Part shown: positions 39,035 through 48,065 of the stretch, piece after piece
Position numbering within the stretch: position 1 is the stretch's first letter
Layout of the letters: every line of letters begins with the position of its first letter
DNA from: Enterobacillus tribolii
GTDB taxonomy: Bacteria; Pseudomonadota; Gammaproteobacteria; Enterobacterales; Enterobacteriaceae
Direction of reading: 5' to 3'
Length of the DNA: 64,000 nucleotides
Assembly (NCBI RefSeq): GCF_003363015.1
Contig: NZ_QRAP01000009.1
Span: forward strand, 62,001-126,000
Made by a program: the position numbers and the translations under genes
Notes under the pieces: model-generated
What the model saw: only the letters and a program-made list of their open reading frames with translations
Databases searched by the model: none
What the model was told of the DNA's origin: nothing

Positions 39035-40759
39035 TCAGTAGCTCCAGTTCAGGTTGAAACCGAAAGTGACCGGGCTGGTGTGGTAGCCGTCCGGCTTGGA
39101 GAGCGGAATACCGGCAAACAGGTCATAACCGGTGCGCAAAGCGCTGCCGCGCAGACCAACCACGCCGCCCGCCAGGCGCTTGCCGACATTATTTTCGCTA
39201 CCGCGTCCGCCGATTTCGCCGTAGTCAACGCCAAGGTACAGCTCCTGACCCGGCAGCGGCGTGTACCAGCCGAGATCGTTGCGTACATACCAGCCACGGT
39301 CGGCGCTCAGCGAACGTTCGCCGTCGAAGCCGCGCACCGTCCAGCGTCCGCCGATGGAGAACTGCTCCTGCGTGGTCAGCGGCGTGTTGCTCATCTGACG
39401 TGAATACTGCGCGTTGTAATGGAAGTTCTGCCCGCCAAGGTGAAAAGGCACGTCAACCTGGGCGTCGAAACGCAGGATTTTGCTCAGCGCGGTAGCTTCC
39501 CCCCAGTATTCTTCCGGTGCGGGACGGGCGCCGAACCAACGGGTGCCACGCTGGTAGCTGACGCCGGCGTCGATCGTTGCCCACGTCAGGTAATGACGGT
39601 GCTGCAGGCCCAGTTTCCAGGCAGAGGTCAGGCGGCGCTGCACCTCGACTTCGGTGTCGTTGATGAAGTTTTTGTTTTCGCGCACCGTCACGTCGTAGGT
39701 CAGGGTGGTTTTCTGGCTGCCGTTACGGTGCAGCACGCGGCTGAGCTGTGCGCCGAGCGTTTTGCTGTTGCCACTGTAACGGGCGTCGCCGTTTAGCTGG
39801 GCGACGGTTTGGTGGTAGTCATAATCGTTGGCGTTAACGCTGAACATCCAGTAACCAAACGGCACCGAGTAGTGGCCGGTCAGGTTTTTGGTGCCTTTGC
39901 CGCCGTGGGTATTCAGGTCATGCGTGCCGGAAATATAAAACAGGTCGCTCAGCGACAGCGGGTTATCCAGTGACAGCGTTAACCCGCCCTGGTAACGACC
40001 GGTGCTGCGGGTGCCGGAGTCGTCCAGCGACGCCCCCACGCGCCAGATTTTGCTCTGCTGGCGTTGCAGCACGATATCGCTTTCTCCCGGCTGCTCGCCG
40101 GGGACGATCTCCATACTCGCCTGCACGGTAGGCAGACGTTGCAGGTTTTCCAGCCCCTGCTCGATATCACGCAGATCGAGCAGGTTGCCTTCATGGGCAG
40201 GGAAAGCGCTGTACAGCGTGGCGTAGCGGCTGCTGTCTTGCGTCAGCATGACCCGGCGGATATTACCCGGCACAATGACCAGCTGCAGCGTACCGCTTTT
40301 TAAATCCTGCGCCGGCGCCAGCACGCGCGTCGTGACATAGCCGCTGTCAACCAGCCGGTTTTGCACTGCGCTCATCAGCATATTGATGCCCTTGCTGCCC
40401 AGGCAAAACCCTTCCGCCCGCCCGGCGATACGCCGGAGCGGCAGCCAGTGAGGCAGAGCTTCCTGGCCGGACAGCTCAACATGACGGATTGGGAAACAGG
40501 GTGTCTCGGCCGGGAAAATCAGCTTCCCCGTCGCAGTGGAAGGCGGTGAGAGCCGGATATCCGGCGTCGGCGGCGTGAGCTGTTGCTCCAGCGCTTTTTG
40601 CTGTTGTTCCTGATGAATAAACTGGTTTGTTTCCTGCGGCGCGGCACCCAGCGGGCCGATAAGCAGCAAACACGTCAACGGCAGCAGGCGTACGCCGGTT
40701 GGCCGGGAAAAAGGAAAAAGCAATTGCGCATGACGATCCCTGTCACAAAAAATATACAT
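39035..40759 (-). CDS. cdiB: CdiB, outer-membrane TpsB transporter for CdiA
   Basis: 574-residue two-partner secretion pore of the Omp85 superfamily. After an N-terminal signal-like segment ([17 protein letters not shown]) come an alpha-helical plug region ([20 protein letters not shown]), two POTRA-type domains (about residues 85-235) and a 16-stranded barrel. The barrel has the conserved [15 protein letters not shown] loop motif and ends in FNLNWSY, with a C-terminal aromatic. It precedes cdiC and cdiA in the same direction. The first ATG (40759) is used; the true start could be slightly downstream. Confidence 0.92.
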   Translation of the reverse strand: MYIFCDRDRHAQLLFPFSRPTGVRLLPLTCLLLIGPLGAAPQETNQFIHQEQQQKALEQQLTPPTPDIRLSPPSTATGKLIFPAETPCFPIRHVELSGQEALPHWLPLRRIAGRAEGFCLGSKGINMLMSAVQNRLVDSGYVTTRVLAPAQDLKSGTLQLVIVPGNIRRVMLTQDSSRYATLYSAFPAHEGNLLDLRDIEQGLENLQRLPTVQASMEIVPGEQPGESDIVLQRQQSKIWRVGASLDDSGTRSTGRYQGGLTLSLDNPLSLSDLFYISGTHDLNTHGGKGTKNLTGHYSVPFGYWMFSVNANDYDYHQTVAQLNGDARYSGNSKTLGAQLSRVLHRNGSQKTTLTYDVTVRENKNFINDTEVEVQRRLTSAWKLGLQHRHYLTWATIDAGVSYQRGTRWFGARPAPEEYWGEATALSKILRFDAQVDVPFHLGGQNFHYNAQYSRQMSNTPLTTQEQFSIGGRWTVRGFDGERSLSADRGWYVRNDLGWYTPLPGQELYLGVDYGEIGGRGSENNVGKRLAGGVVGLRGSALRTGYDLFAGIPLSKPDGYHTSPVTFGFNLNWSY

Positions 40760-41082
40760 ACCTTAGCTATGCCAAACGCTGTCAGAACCACGCCATCATC
40801 TGGCCGTAAGCATGGTATCAACCCTATACCTTAGTTGGCAATATCGTGTAAATTAATAAATACTTATAAAACGCTTATTTTTTCATTCTCATCGGGCATT
40901 ACGATATTTAATTTATAGAAAGTGAAATATTCACCAATCAAATAATTAACCCCTTCGTTTTCTTATTATTTATTTTAGTATTATCAAAGTGTGCAAAAAT
41001 GCAAAGAAACACCAGGGTATGCGCATGATTTATAATGATAAATTTTGCCAAGGATAATGATATTGGCCCATAAAAAAGATAT
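40760..41082. other. AT-rich region upstream of cdiB
   Basis: 323 bases of very AT-rich DNA that should contain the cdiBCAI promoter. Several TATAAT- or GATAAT-like hexamers exist on both strands, too many to pick one. The composition suggests H-NS-type silencing. Confidence 0.45.
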
Positions 41083-41160
41083 TCATAACAAAAACGCCAA
41101 ATGCAACGCTGCAATAATCACAACAGCAAACGTACAAACAATAAATAGCAGGTGCTTCAT
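41083..41160 (-). CDS. 25-residue single-span membrane peptide (possible)
   Basis: A short frame on the minus strand starting at ATG 41160, with AGAGAG 6 bases upstream, and ending TGA. It encodes MKHLLFIVCTF followed by a hydrophobic stretch to the end, forming one membrane helix with a basic start. Size and composition are like type I toxin or regulatory membrane peptides. Nothing confirms expression. It lies 323 bases upstream of cdiB in the same direction. Confidence 0.35.
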   Translation of the reverse strand: MKHLLFIVCTFAVVIIAALHLAFLL

Positions 41161-41533
41161 TTTTCTCTCTGCCCATCGCTTAATCGAATAAAGAAAAATG
41201 AATACCCCTGTGGACACGAGATAATAAACAATAACAGGGCTTCACATTTCAGCAGAGAGCATTACATCAATTTCCCTTTGATCCCCCTGCTTTTTGCATA
41301 CGTTATGGAGAATCCCTTAACCCGATACGCTGATGCTCATCGCTAATCAACAAGAAAGCGCATATCTAAGAAGATATCAGCCCTTCCCCTTCAAATGTAT
41401 ACCTCCCCCCCTGTCTCCCGCGGTTAAAAAAAGGCCGAATTTCTGATAATCAGGAGCGCCTCTGGTAGCACAACCGCCCCTGTAGTACTTTATCCATCGC
41501 AAACTTCATTGATAAACAAAAGGAATTCGCAGT
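41161..41533. other. Non-coding region before the repeat protein
   Basis: 373 bases without a convincing gene. It must hold the promoter of the downstream plus-strand gene; no clear hexamer pair could be assigned. C-rich and A-rich runs occur near 41400-41430. Confidence 0.4.
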
Positions 41534-41893
41534 ATGGAAAATACTCTGTTTGCACGTATTGCCGCTATCGTTGGCTCCGCGTCGCTTAAGAAACCGATTT
41601 TAGCCGTTTATAACAACGCCACCCGTCATTATGTTTCCGTTGCCGCAGATACCACGCGCGGTAAAGTTTCTGGCTACGACACCTCAGCTCGCTGCTATTT
41701 CTCAGGAAATTCAACTACCGATCTCAGCTTTTACGACTACGGCACGCATGCCCAGGTAATGCTGAGAATTGCAGATAATAAGGTTCACGGTTATAACTAC
41801 AAAACCCGTTCCCATTTCAATGGTCATATCAGCGGGCAGAACCTGTTTATTCGCGATTATAAAGCCCGTCAAAACTATACTTATATTTTCTAA
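41534..41893 (+). CDS. Uncharacterised small repeat protein
   Basis: 119-residue protein of unknown family. ATG 41534 follows AAAGGAA at good spacing. The sequence holds about five copies of a roughly 20-residue unit with the pattern hydrophobic-x-hydrophobic-Tyr-Asp/Asn-x-x-Thr/Ala-Arg: VYNNATRHY (25-33), GYDTSARCYF (47-56), FYDYGTHAQV (66-75), GYNYKTRSHF (86-95) and RDYKARQNY (107-115). This suggests a small all-beta fold of repeated hairpins. No clear signal peptide. A terminator follows, so it is a single-gene unit. Confidence 0.6.
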   Translation: MENTLFARIAAIVGSASLKKPILAVYNNATRHYVSVAADTTRGKVSGYDTSARCYFSGNSTTDLSFYDYGTHAQVMLRIADNKVHGYNYKTRSHFNGHISGQNLFIRDYKARQNYTYIF

Positions 41894-41918
41894 CCGAGTT
41901 CGCGTAAATTTGCGCGGG

Positions 41919-41944
41919 GGGAACCAGTATGGTTCCCTTTTTTT
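41919..41944 (+). terminator. Intrinsic terminator after the repeat protein
   Basis: GGGAACCA and TGGTTCCC pair around GTA, followed by seven T residues. Confidence 0.85.
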
Positions 41945-42025
41945 GCCGCTGTAAACAACCGGCAGCATATTCGGCGACAGGCCGATTGCCAACCTGTCTT
42001 TCCCACACTTTCCTTATGCAGTCAT

Positions 42026-42055
42026 CCCCGTCAGCGTCACCGGCCGCTGACGGGG
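42026..42055 (-). terminator. Hairpin after agp
   Basis: CCCCGTCAGCG (42026-42036) pairs exactly with CGCTGACGGGG (42045-42055), 8 bases beyond the agp stop. There is no T-run on the minus strand, so termination efficiency is uncertain. Confidence 0.45.
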
Positions 42056-42063
42056 AACCCTGT

Positions 42064-43380
42064 TTACTCGCCGCCTTTCAGATCGCTGGCGATGGCCGTT
42101 TTAAAATCGTCCATCGGGCAGAAGCCGTTCGCGTCCGTTTTGCAGCCGTCAATTTCCAGCGTCACACGCATCGGCGGTGCATCCGCAGTCAGCGGCGTTG
42201 CGTTACGGATCTGATCCGTTGATTGATACACATATTCAATCTTCATCAGATCCTTATCAGCCTTCTTATCATGCCAGCGCTGGAAAACGATCTTGCCGCT
42301 GATTGGTGTTTTCTCATACTGCTGCGGCAGTTCGTAAGGCGCGGTCTTCATCGCGGCCAGCAGTGAAGCAATGTTGGAGTCGTGGCCGACCATCACCGCT
42401 ACCTTCGCTTTATGCGCCTGCTCCGCCAGCTTATTGCTCTCGTCCGGCGTGCCGTTAAGCGCTGCGCTGATAAACCTCAGCAACGGAGCCGCGGCATTTT
42501 GCGCGATGGCAGAGGAGCCGAACAGGGTTTCGTGATACAGGTTTTTGATCTCTTCCAACTGCTGCCACTGTTTAGCATCAGTGATTTTCCCCCACGCCAC
42601 CTCATTGAGCGGATAGCCTTCGTAATACTGCAGCATAAAGCCGTCAGACGCCCCGGTACCCACGCGCAACGGCCCTTTGATACCCGGCTCCTTATTCTGC
42701 TCAATAATCACTTCGTTAGGCTGAGCAGCCATTGAGCAGGTTTTCTTCTCGGTACAGACCTTGGACTGGCCGTAATCCATCACCTGCTGCAGCACGTTGT
42801 AGTTCGGCTCCAGGCGCTTGTTCAGCCCTTCAATGCCGCCTTCGCCCGCATGGCTGTTGATCGAGTCAATGGCCTTCTGCTTAAACGTCTCCGTAACCTC
42901 TGCTGTTACGATCGGGTTGAAGGTCGGGTCCATGGTGCCGATTTTCTCCTGATGGTTCACGGTCAGTGAACAGTCAGGGAAAGCGCCGCTGACAAAGCTT
43001 TTTGCGGTATCAATCGTGCGCGGCAGGCTGTTGGCATAGACAAAAACGCTGCCTTCGGTCGGGCATCCGTTGGCAGGCAGGATTTCTGTCTGAGCCAGCC
43101 AGGTGCGCAGATATTTACCGAACAGTACCTCGACTTCCCCGCCCTTCGGCGTCAGCAACCCGCCCTCGGTTTTCCATACCGGCCAGGTATGCGGCGTCGA
43201 CTCCGCCAGAATATCGCCATACCCCACCAACGGCGCGCGGATGCCGTGGCGGCTGAAAATCAGCACCTGCTCCAGTTGATAACCCTCGGCGGGCGCCGCG
43301 GGCGCTTCTGCGGCCTGTAGCGACAAAGGCAAAGCCAGGGCCAGTGCGGAAAGGGAGAAAAGAGGCATTCTTTTTTTCAT
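42064..43380 (-). CDS. agp: Periplasmic glucose-1-phosphatase (histidine acid phosphatase)
   Basis: 438-residue secreted enzyme with a signal peptide (residues 1-23, SALALALPLSLQA) and an Ala/Pro linker. The catalytic RHG motif is R44-H45-G46 in FSRHGIRAPL. The acid motif is VGHDSNIASLLAAM, where HDSN is the glucose-1-phosphatase variant rather than HDTN of phytases. It releases phosphate and glucose from glucose-1-phosphate, and some members also cleave phytate. A little longer than E. coli Agp (413). Monocistronic by context. Confidence 0.9.
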   Translation of the reverse strand: MKKRMPLFSLSALALALPLSLQAAEAPAAPAEGYQLEQVLIFSRHGIRAPLVGYGDILAESTPHTWPVWKTEGGLLTPKGGEVEVLFGKYLRTWLAQTEILPANGCPTEGSVFVYANSLPRTIDTAKSFVSGAFPDCSLTVNHQEKIGTMDPTFNPIVTAEVTETFKQKAIDSINSHAGEGGIEGLNKRLEPNYNVLQQVMDYGQSKVCTEKKTCSMAAQPNEVIIEQNKEPGIKGPLRVGTGASDGFMLQYYEGYPLNEVAWGKITDAKQWQQLEEIKNLYHETLFGSSAIAQNAAAPLLRFISAALNGTPDESNKLAEQAHKAKVAVMVGHDSNIASLLAAMKTAPYELPQQYEKTPISGKIVFQRWHDKKADKDLMKIEYVYQSTDQIRNATPLTADAPPMRVTLEIDGCKTDANGFCPMDDFKTAIASDLKGGE

Positions 43381-43587
43381 GGCAATCCATCCTTCTGTTT
43401 TTATATAAGAATCAGTGATTTTCCAAGCTAGTACATCTTAGATACCTATAAGAAAAATACCCGGGAAAATGTCACAGAATAAAAAAAGCAGGGAATTTAC
43501 GTGCTTTCTCTTCCAGAAAAGTCCGGTTGTCTGAGCACGAATGCGCGATAAGGTCATCCATTATCACGCTAACAAACGGGAGAGCCG

Positions 43588-43926
43588 ATGATGTATTTAC
43601 GTCCTGATGAAGTTGCACAAGTCCTTGAACATTCGGGATTCATCAGGGACTACGTCACTAACAAGGCGTATGGATTTTATAAGGGAGAGTACTACGTTTA
43701 CGTCAACCGGGAAGCCAGAATGGGCCGTACGGCGCTGGTTATTCATCCTGATTTGGGTAAGAAAAGTCTTAAATTCGCACATCCTGCCGAAGAGCGTAAG
43801 TTAAGCCCCGCTTACGACCGCTTCCCGCGTGATCCGGACAGCGAAGCGCCGGTTTACGTCGGCATTCCGCACGGCTTTACCTCACGCGCCATGCTGACCC
43901 GCTATCTGGAGCGAATGTTCAGGTAA
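43588..43926 (+). CDS. DUF2002-like small protein of unknown function
   Basis: 112-residue cytosolic protein (111 if the second ATG is used). GGGAGAG precedes the start. FYKGEYYVYVNREARMGRTALVIHP and YVGIPHGFTSRAMLTRYLERMF are like the DUF2002 family of enterobacterial proteins. The role of that family is not known to me. It stands alone between agp and the cidB-like gene. Confidence 0.6.
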   Translation: MMYLRPDEVAQVLEHSGFIRDYVTNKAYGFYKGEYYVYVNREARMGRTALVIHPDLGKKSLKFAHPAEERKLSPAYDRFPRDPDSEAPVYVGIPHGFTSRAMLTRYLERMFR

Positions 43927-43941
43927 CACGCATACCGGGCG

Positions 43942-44631
43942 TCACCATAGCAGGCGCCCGATAAACGGCGCCAGCACCACGGTGACGACGCCGGCCAGCA
44001 TCATCACCAGGCTCGAGACCACGCCTTCGGTCTGACCGATTTCATACGCCCTGGCCGTTCCGGCGCCGTGCGACGAAGCGCCCAGCCCGGCGCCCTTCGC
44101 CATCCTGCTGCGCACGGCCAACCGCAGAAACAGCACGTCGCCGACCGCCATCCCGAATACGCCGGTGATGACCACGAACAGCGCCACCAGGTCCGGCTCA
44201 CCGCCCAGCGACTTCGCCGCCGCCAGCGCGAACGGCGTCGTGATGGAACGCACCGCCAGGCTGCGCTGCAGCGCTTCCGGCAACATAAACAGGCGCGCCA
44301 GCCATACCGAGCTGCCCACCGCCACCACCGTCGACGTTATCACTCCGGCGCTCAGCGACATCCAGTGACGGCGGATCACCGCCATGTTCTCATACACCGG
44401 CACGGCAAAGGCAATGGTTGCCGGCCCCAGCAACCACAGCAGCCAGTGGCTTTCCCCCATGTAATCCTGATAAGAAATGCGGCCGGCAACCAGAAACAGC
44501 ACCAAAATCAACGGCGTCAGAACCAGCGGCATCATCCACACCTTGTGGATGCGACGATAAAGCCGCTTATTGCTGAAATAGAGCGCCAGGGTCACCAGCA
44601 GGCAGCTTACGCTGAGCAGCATATTACTCAT
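43942..44631 (-). CDS. LrgB/CidB-family membrane protein
   Basis: 229-residue protein with about seven hydrophobic segments. The LrgB signature is clear: LGPATIAFAVPVYENMAVIRRHW, TTPFALAAAKSLGG, and SSHGAGTARAYEIGQTEG near the end. Members pair with holin-like LrgA/CidA proteins and affect murein hydrolase export or small organic acid transport. Its start overlaps the cidA-like stop by 8 bases. Confidence 0.88.
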   Translation of the reverse strand: MSNMLLSVSCLLVTLALYFSNKRLYRRIHKVWMMPLVLTPLILVLFLVAGRISYQDYMGESHWLLWLLGPATIAFAVPVYENMAVIRRHWMSLSAGVITSTVVAVGSSVWLARLFMLPEALQRSLAVRSITTPFALAAAKSLGGEPDLVALFVVITGVFGMAVGDVLFLRLAVRSRMAKGAGLGASSHGAGTARAYEIGQTEGVVSSLVMMLAGVVTVVLAPFIGRLLW

Positions 44632-45046
44632 GGCGACGGCGCCTGCGTTGCAGCCAGATTTCCAGGCGATACACCCGGTCCACCACGAGCGCCGTCGCCC
44701 CTAAGGTCAGCAACGTGCTCAACGCGATAACTGCAAAAATCTTCCATCCTTCCGTCATCAGCAACGTCGCGTAGTTCACCACCGCCACCACCGCCGGCAC
44801 GAAAAACAACAGCATTTCCGCCAGCAACCAGCGTGAACCGGCCCTGACCCAGTTAAGGGGCAAAATGCGCGCCGCGATCAGCAACAACATCATCAGCATG
44901 CCGACGATATTGGCGGGGAGCGGGAGATGAAAAACGGTGACCGCCTGTTGGGCAACGATAAACAGTGCGGCATACAGCGCAACCTGAACCGGCACCTGAA
45001 TGCGGTTGAGGAAAGAAGGCGCGCCGGAGCGCAACGCCAGTGACAT
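44624..45046 (-). CDS. CidA/LrgA-family holin-like protein
   Basis: 140-residue inner-membrane protein with four hydrophobic segments. LPLPANIVGMLMMLLLIAARIL and LLAEMLLFFVPAVVAVVNY match the CidA/LrgA family. The C-terminus is strongly basic (RRRRRHE). It is the first gene of a two-gene operon with the LrgB-like protein and is divergent from a LysR regulator gene 163 bases away, the usual cidR-cidAB arrangement. Confidence 0.88.
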   Translation of the reverse strand: MSLALRSGAPSFLNRIQVPVQVALYAALFIVAQQAVTVFHLPLPANIVGMLMMLLLIAARILPLNWVRAGSRWLLAEMLLFFVPAVVAVVNYATLLMTEGWKIFAVIALSTLLTLGATALVVDRVYRLEIWLQRRRRRHE

Positions 45047-45209
45047 GAAAACCCCGAAATGATGGCCGAAAGGCGGCCAGTATAGTGGCAGCGGAAGAAC
45101 GGCATAAAATGAATTAATATTATTGAAATCATGCGCGGCGTGAATGGTTTAGATATCGTCTGAACACCGGATACCCGGCGTGCGCTATGTGTCTTCGTTG
45201 AGGGTGTCA

Positions 45210-46124
45210 ATGGACGTCAGAACGTTGCGTTATTTCGTTGAAGTGGTGCGCCAGCAGAGTTTTACCCGCGCGGCAGAGAAGATGTTTGTTACCCAACCCA
45301 CCATCAGTAAGATGCTGAAAAATCTGGAAGATGAGCTGGAATGTACGTTGTTGATCCGGGAAGGGCGCCAGTTGCACCTTACCGACAGCGGGCAGGCCGT
45401 GTATCAGCGCGGCGTGGCGATCCTCGATCAGTTCGGCCAGTTGCGCGCCGAGCTGGAAGACATCAGCAGCCTGAAGAAAGGCCGGCTCAAGCTGGGGATC
45501 CCGCCGATGGTGGGCACCCAAATCGCCGGGCTGATCGGTGAGTTTCGCCAGCGTTACCCCGGCATTGAATTACTTATTTCCGAATTCGGCGGGCTGACCG
45601 TGGAACAGGCGGTACTTTCCGGGGAGCTGGATCTGGCGCTGACCGCGCTGTCGGACGACGACAACCCGGACATTGATTCCCTGCCGTTGTTCAGCCACCC
45701 GATGTGTGTACTGGTGCCGCGCACGACGCCCTGGCTGAGGCGAACCCGGCTGCACATCCGTGACCTGGCCGGGCAGAATATCCTGATTTATAACGAAGAT
45801 TTTGCGCTTTACCGGCAACTGATGGAAACGTTCCGCGCGCAGGGCGTTACGCCGCAGATTGCGGTCCGCAGCGGCCAGTGGGATTTTCTCGCTGCCATGG
45901 TACAAACCGGCGTCGGTATCGCAATCTTGCCGGAACCCATCTGCCAGCGGCTGGACCCGCATGCGTTGCTCTGGATACCGCTGGAGCCGGCGCTGATGTG
46001 GCGGCTGGGGCTGATTTGGTGCCACGGGCGCTATCTTTCCCACAGCGCTCAGGCCTGGATCGCCCGCTGCCGGGACTTCTGGCCGGACGGCGTGATGCAC
46101 CCGGAACACCTCACCCAGCGCTGA
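45210..46124 (+). CDS. LysR-family regulator, likely of the cidAB-type pair
   Basis: 304-residue transcription factor with an N-terminal winged helix (MDVRTLRYFVEVVRQQSFTRAAEKMFVTQPTISKMLKNLE, residues 1-40, quoted as landmarks at its ends) and a substrate-binding domain. The frame opens at 45180, but ATG 45210 with GAGGG upstream gives the standard start. Divergent orientation to the cidA-like gene suggests it senses a metabolite (acetate or pyruvate-type in CidR) and controls that operon. The ligand is inferred. Confidence 0.85.
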   Translation: MDVRTLRYFVEVVRQQSFTRAAEKMFVTQPTISKMLKNLEDELECTLLIREGRQLHLTDSGQAVYQRGVAILDQFGQLRAELEDISSLKKGRLKLGIPPMVGTQIAGLIGEFRQRYPGIELLISEFGGLTVEQAVLSGELDLALTALSDDDNPDIDSLPLFSHPMCVLVPRTTPWLRRTRLHIRDLAGQNILIYNEDFALYRQLMETFRAQGVTPQIAVRSGQWDFLAAMVQTGVGIAILPEPICQRLDPHALLWIPLEPALMWRLGLIWCHGRYLSHSAQAWIARCRDFWPDGVMHPEHLTQR

Positions 46125-46172
46125 GCGCCCCGACCTTTCCGGGCAGCACGCGCTGCCCGGTTACTCTTCGCG

Positions 46173-47822
46173 TTACTCGCTTTTCTCCAGCAGCAGCGCT
46201 TCCAGCAAATCAAGGTCATGCAGCAGCTTTTGCAGCGTTTCGTTGCTGATCTTCTGCGTCGCGCGCAGGTGATACAGTTCCCCGCGTTCCGCACGCAGCG
46301 CGGTCAGGCGGAAGCGGCGCTCCAGGTTTTCCACCTTCAGCGTTTCCTCGGCGTTCTCTTTGGTGCTGACGCGCCGGCGCAGGCTACCGATAACCCGTGA
46401 GCTGACCTCCGTCAGCACCTGCGGATCGATATTCTCTTCGGTATCCGCTTCCAGCCGTTCCTGCATCTTTTTCAGGCTTTCAATCGCCACTTCGGCGGAG
46501 ATCGATTTCGCCATGCGCTCTTCCTCACGGTAAACGCGGGAATCGGAAACCTCCACGCCGCGCAGCAGCAGCGGCAACACCATAACGCCGATAACCAAAG
46601 AAAACAGGATCACGCCGGTCGCCAGAAACACCAGCTGATAACGGCCGGGGAACGGCGTACCGTCGGTCAGGAACAAAGGAATGGAGAGCACGCCCGCCAG
46701 GGTAATCGCCCCGCGCACGCCGGCAAAAGAGGCGATCCACAGTTCACGCATCGTGTAGCTGGCGAACTGCATCGGGTTACGTTTCAGGAAACGACGGCTG
46801 AAACGGCGCATCGCCCACAGCCAGGTAAAACGCAGCAACAGCAGAACCACGTACACCAGCGCCACGTCGGCAAACAGATACCAGGTTTGAATGGTCGGGT
46901 CGCGATCGGCCTGGATGATTGAGCTTTCCAGAATGCCCGGCAGTTGCAGGCCCAGCATGATAAACACCATGCCGTTAAACACGAATTCCAGCATCGCCCA
47001 TACGCTGTTGGCGCGCAGGCGCATAGTCAGCGGCGCGTTGCGGATAACGCCGGACTGGCTGATCGTCATCCCCGCCGCCACGGCGGCCAGGATGCCGGAG
47101 ACGCCGATATGTTCCGCAATCAGGTAGCTGGCAAACGGCAGCAGCATCAGGAATACAATCTGCGTGGCCGGATCGTCGCCGCTCCAGCGGCTCATCAGGC
47201 GCAGCGACTTACTGTACAGCCAGGTAATGGCCGCGCCCGCAAGCAGGCCGCCCACGGCCACCTTCAGGAACTCCAGCGTTGCGCCGCCCACGGTAAACAC
47301 CATGGTTCCCATCGCCACGGCGATAGCGAACTTCAGCGAAACCAGGCCGGACGCGTCATTCATCAGGGCTTCGCCCTCCAGCACGCCCATGATGGTTTTC
47401 GGAATGCGCCCTTTACCGACGATCCCCGAAAGCGCCACGGCATCGGTGGGGGAAAGTACCGCCGCCAGCGCAAACGCGGCCACCAGCGGCACGTCCGGCA
47501 GCAGCAGATGCAGGAAGTACCCCACGCCGATCACGGTGATCAGCACCAACACCAGCGCCAGCCCCAATATTTCACGGCCGTGATGCAAAAACTCGCGCGT
47601 CGGCGTTTTCCATCCGTCGGCAAACAGCAACGGCGGGATAAACAGCACCAGAAACAGTTCGGGATCGAAATCGACATGCAAACCAAAATGCGGCCAGGCC
47701 AGCATTGCCCCGATGGCGATCTGCATCAGCGGCAACGGGATCTGGAACGGCAGCATGCGCGTCACCACCCCGGAAAGAGAAACAACCAGTATAAGTATCA
47801 GAATAGTAAAGAAGATTTCCAT
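46173..47822 (-). CDS. yjcE: CPA1-family Na+/H+ antiporter (YjcE-like)
   Basis: 549-residue antiporter with about 12 transmembrane helices and a cytosolic tail. Conserved motifs are FIPPLLFADGW, LSPTDAVALSGIVG, GEALMNDASGLVS (ion-binding NDA/S region) and FAGVRGAITLAGVLSIP. The tail (about residues 430-549) is charged and probably coiled-coil. The frame opens at 47921, but ATG 47822 gives the same length as E. coli YjcE. Confidence 0.88.
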   Translation of the reverse strand: MEIFFTILILILVVSLSGVVTRMLPFQIPLPLMQIAIGAMLAWPHFGLHVDFDPELFLVLFIPPLLFADGWKTPTREFLHHGREILGLALVLVLITVIGVGYFLHLLLPDVPLVAAFALAAVLSPTDAVALSGIVGKGRIPKTIMGVLEGEALMNDASGLVSLKFAIAVAMGTMVFTVGGATLEFLKVAVGGLLAGAAITWLYSKSLRLMSRWSGDDPATQIVFLMLLPFASYLIAEHIGVSGILAAVAAGMTISQSGVIRNAPLTMRLRANSVWAMLEFVFNGMVFIMLGLQLPGILESSIIQADRDPTIQTWYLFADVALVYVVLLLLRFTWLWAMRRFSRRFLKRNPMQFASYTMRELWIASFAGVRGAITLAGVLSIPLFLTDGTPFPGRYQLVFLATGVILFSLVIGVMVLPLLLRGVEVSDSRVYREEERMAKSISAEVAIESLKKMQERLEADTEENIDPQVLTEVSSRVIGSLRRRVSTKENAEETLKVENLERRFRLTALRAERGELYHLRATQKISNETLQKLLHDLDLLEALLLEKSE

Positions 47823-48010
47823 GCTTTCCTTAGGCTCACTACATGTTGCTGCGTGTTTTCCGCGATCCGCAAACGCCCGGTGCGTCGCGGAACCGGGTAT
47901 TACCTCACGGCGGATATACACATATGTTTGGCAGTGCCATTAAAAATAGCACCATATCAATTTCGGCCTAAAGGAAAATGTGCAGTTGAAGGTGGGAAAA
48001 GACTGAAAAC

Positions 48011-48058
48011 GCAGAAAAGAATAACTGCTGCTTCCGGTTATATTCCCGGAAGCAGCAG
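48011..48058 (-). terminator. Strong intrinsic terminator after ghxQ
   Basis: CTGCTGCTTCCGG (48025-48037) pairs perfectly with CCGGAAGCAGCAG (48046-48058). On the minus strand a T-rich TTATTCTTTTC follows. Confidence 0.85.
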
Positions 48059-48065
48059 AGAATAC

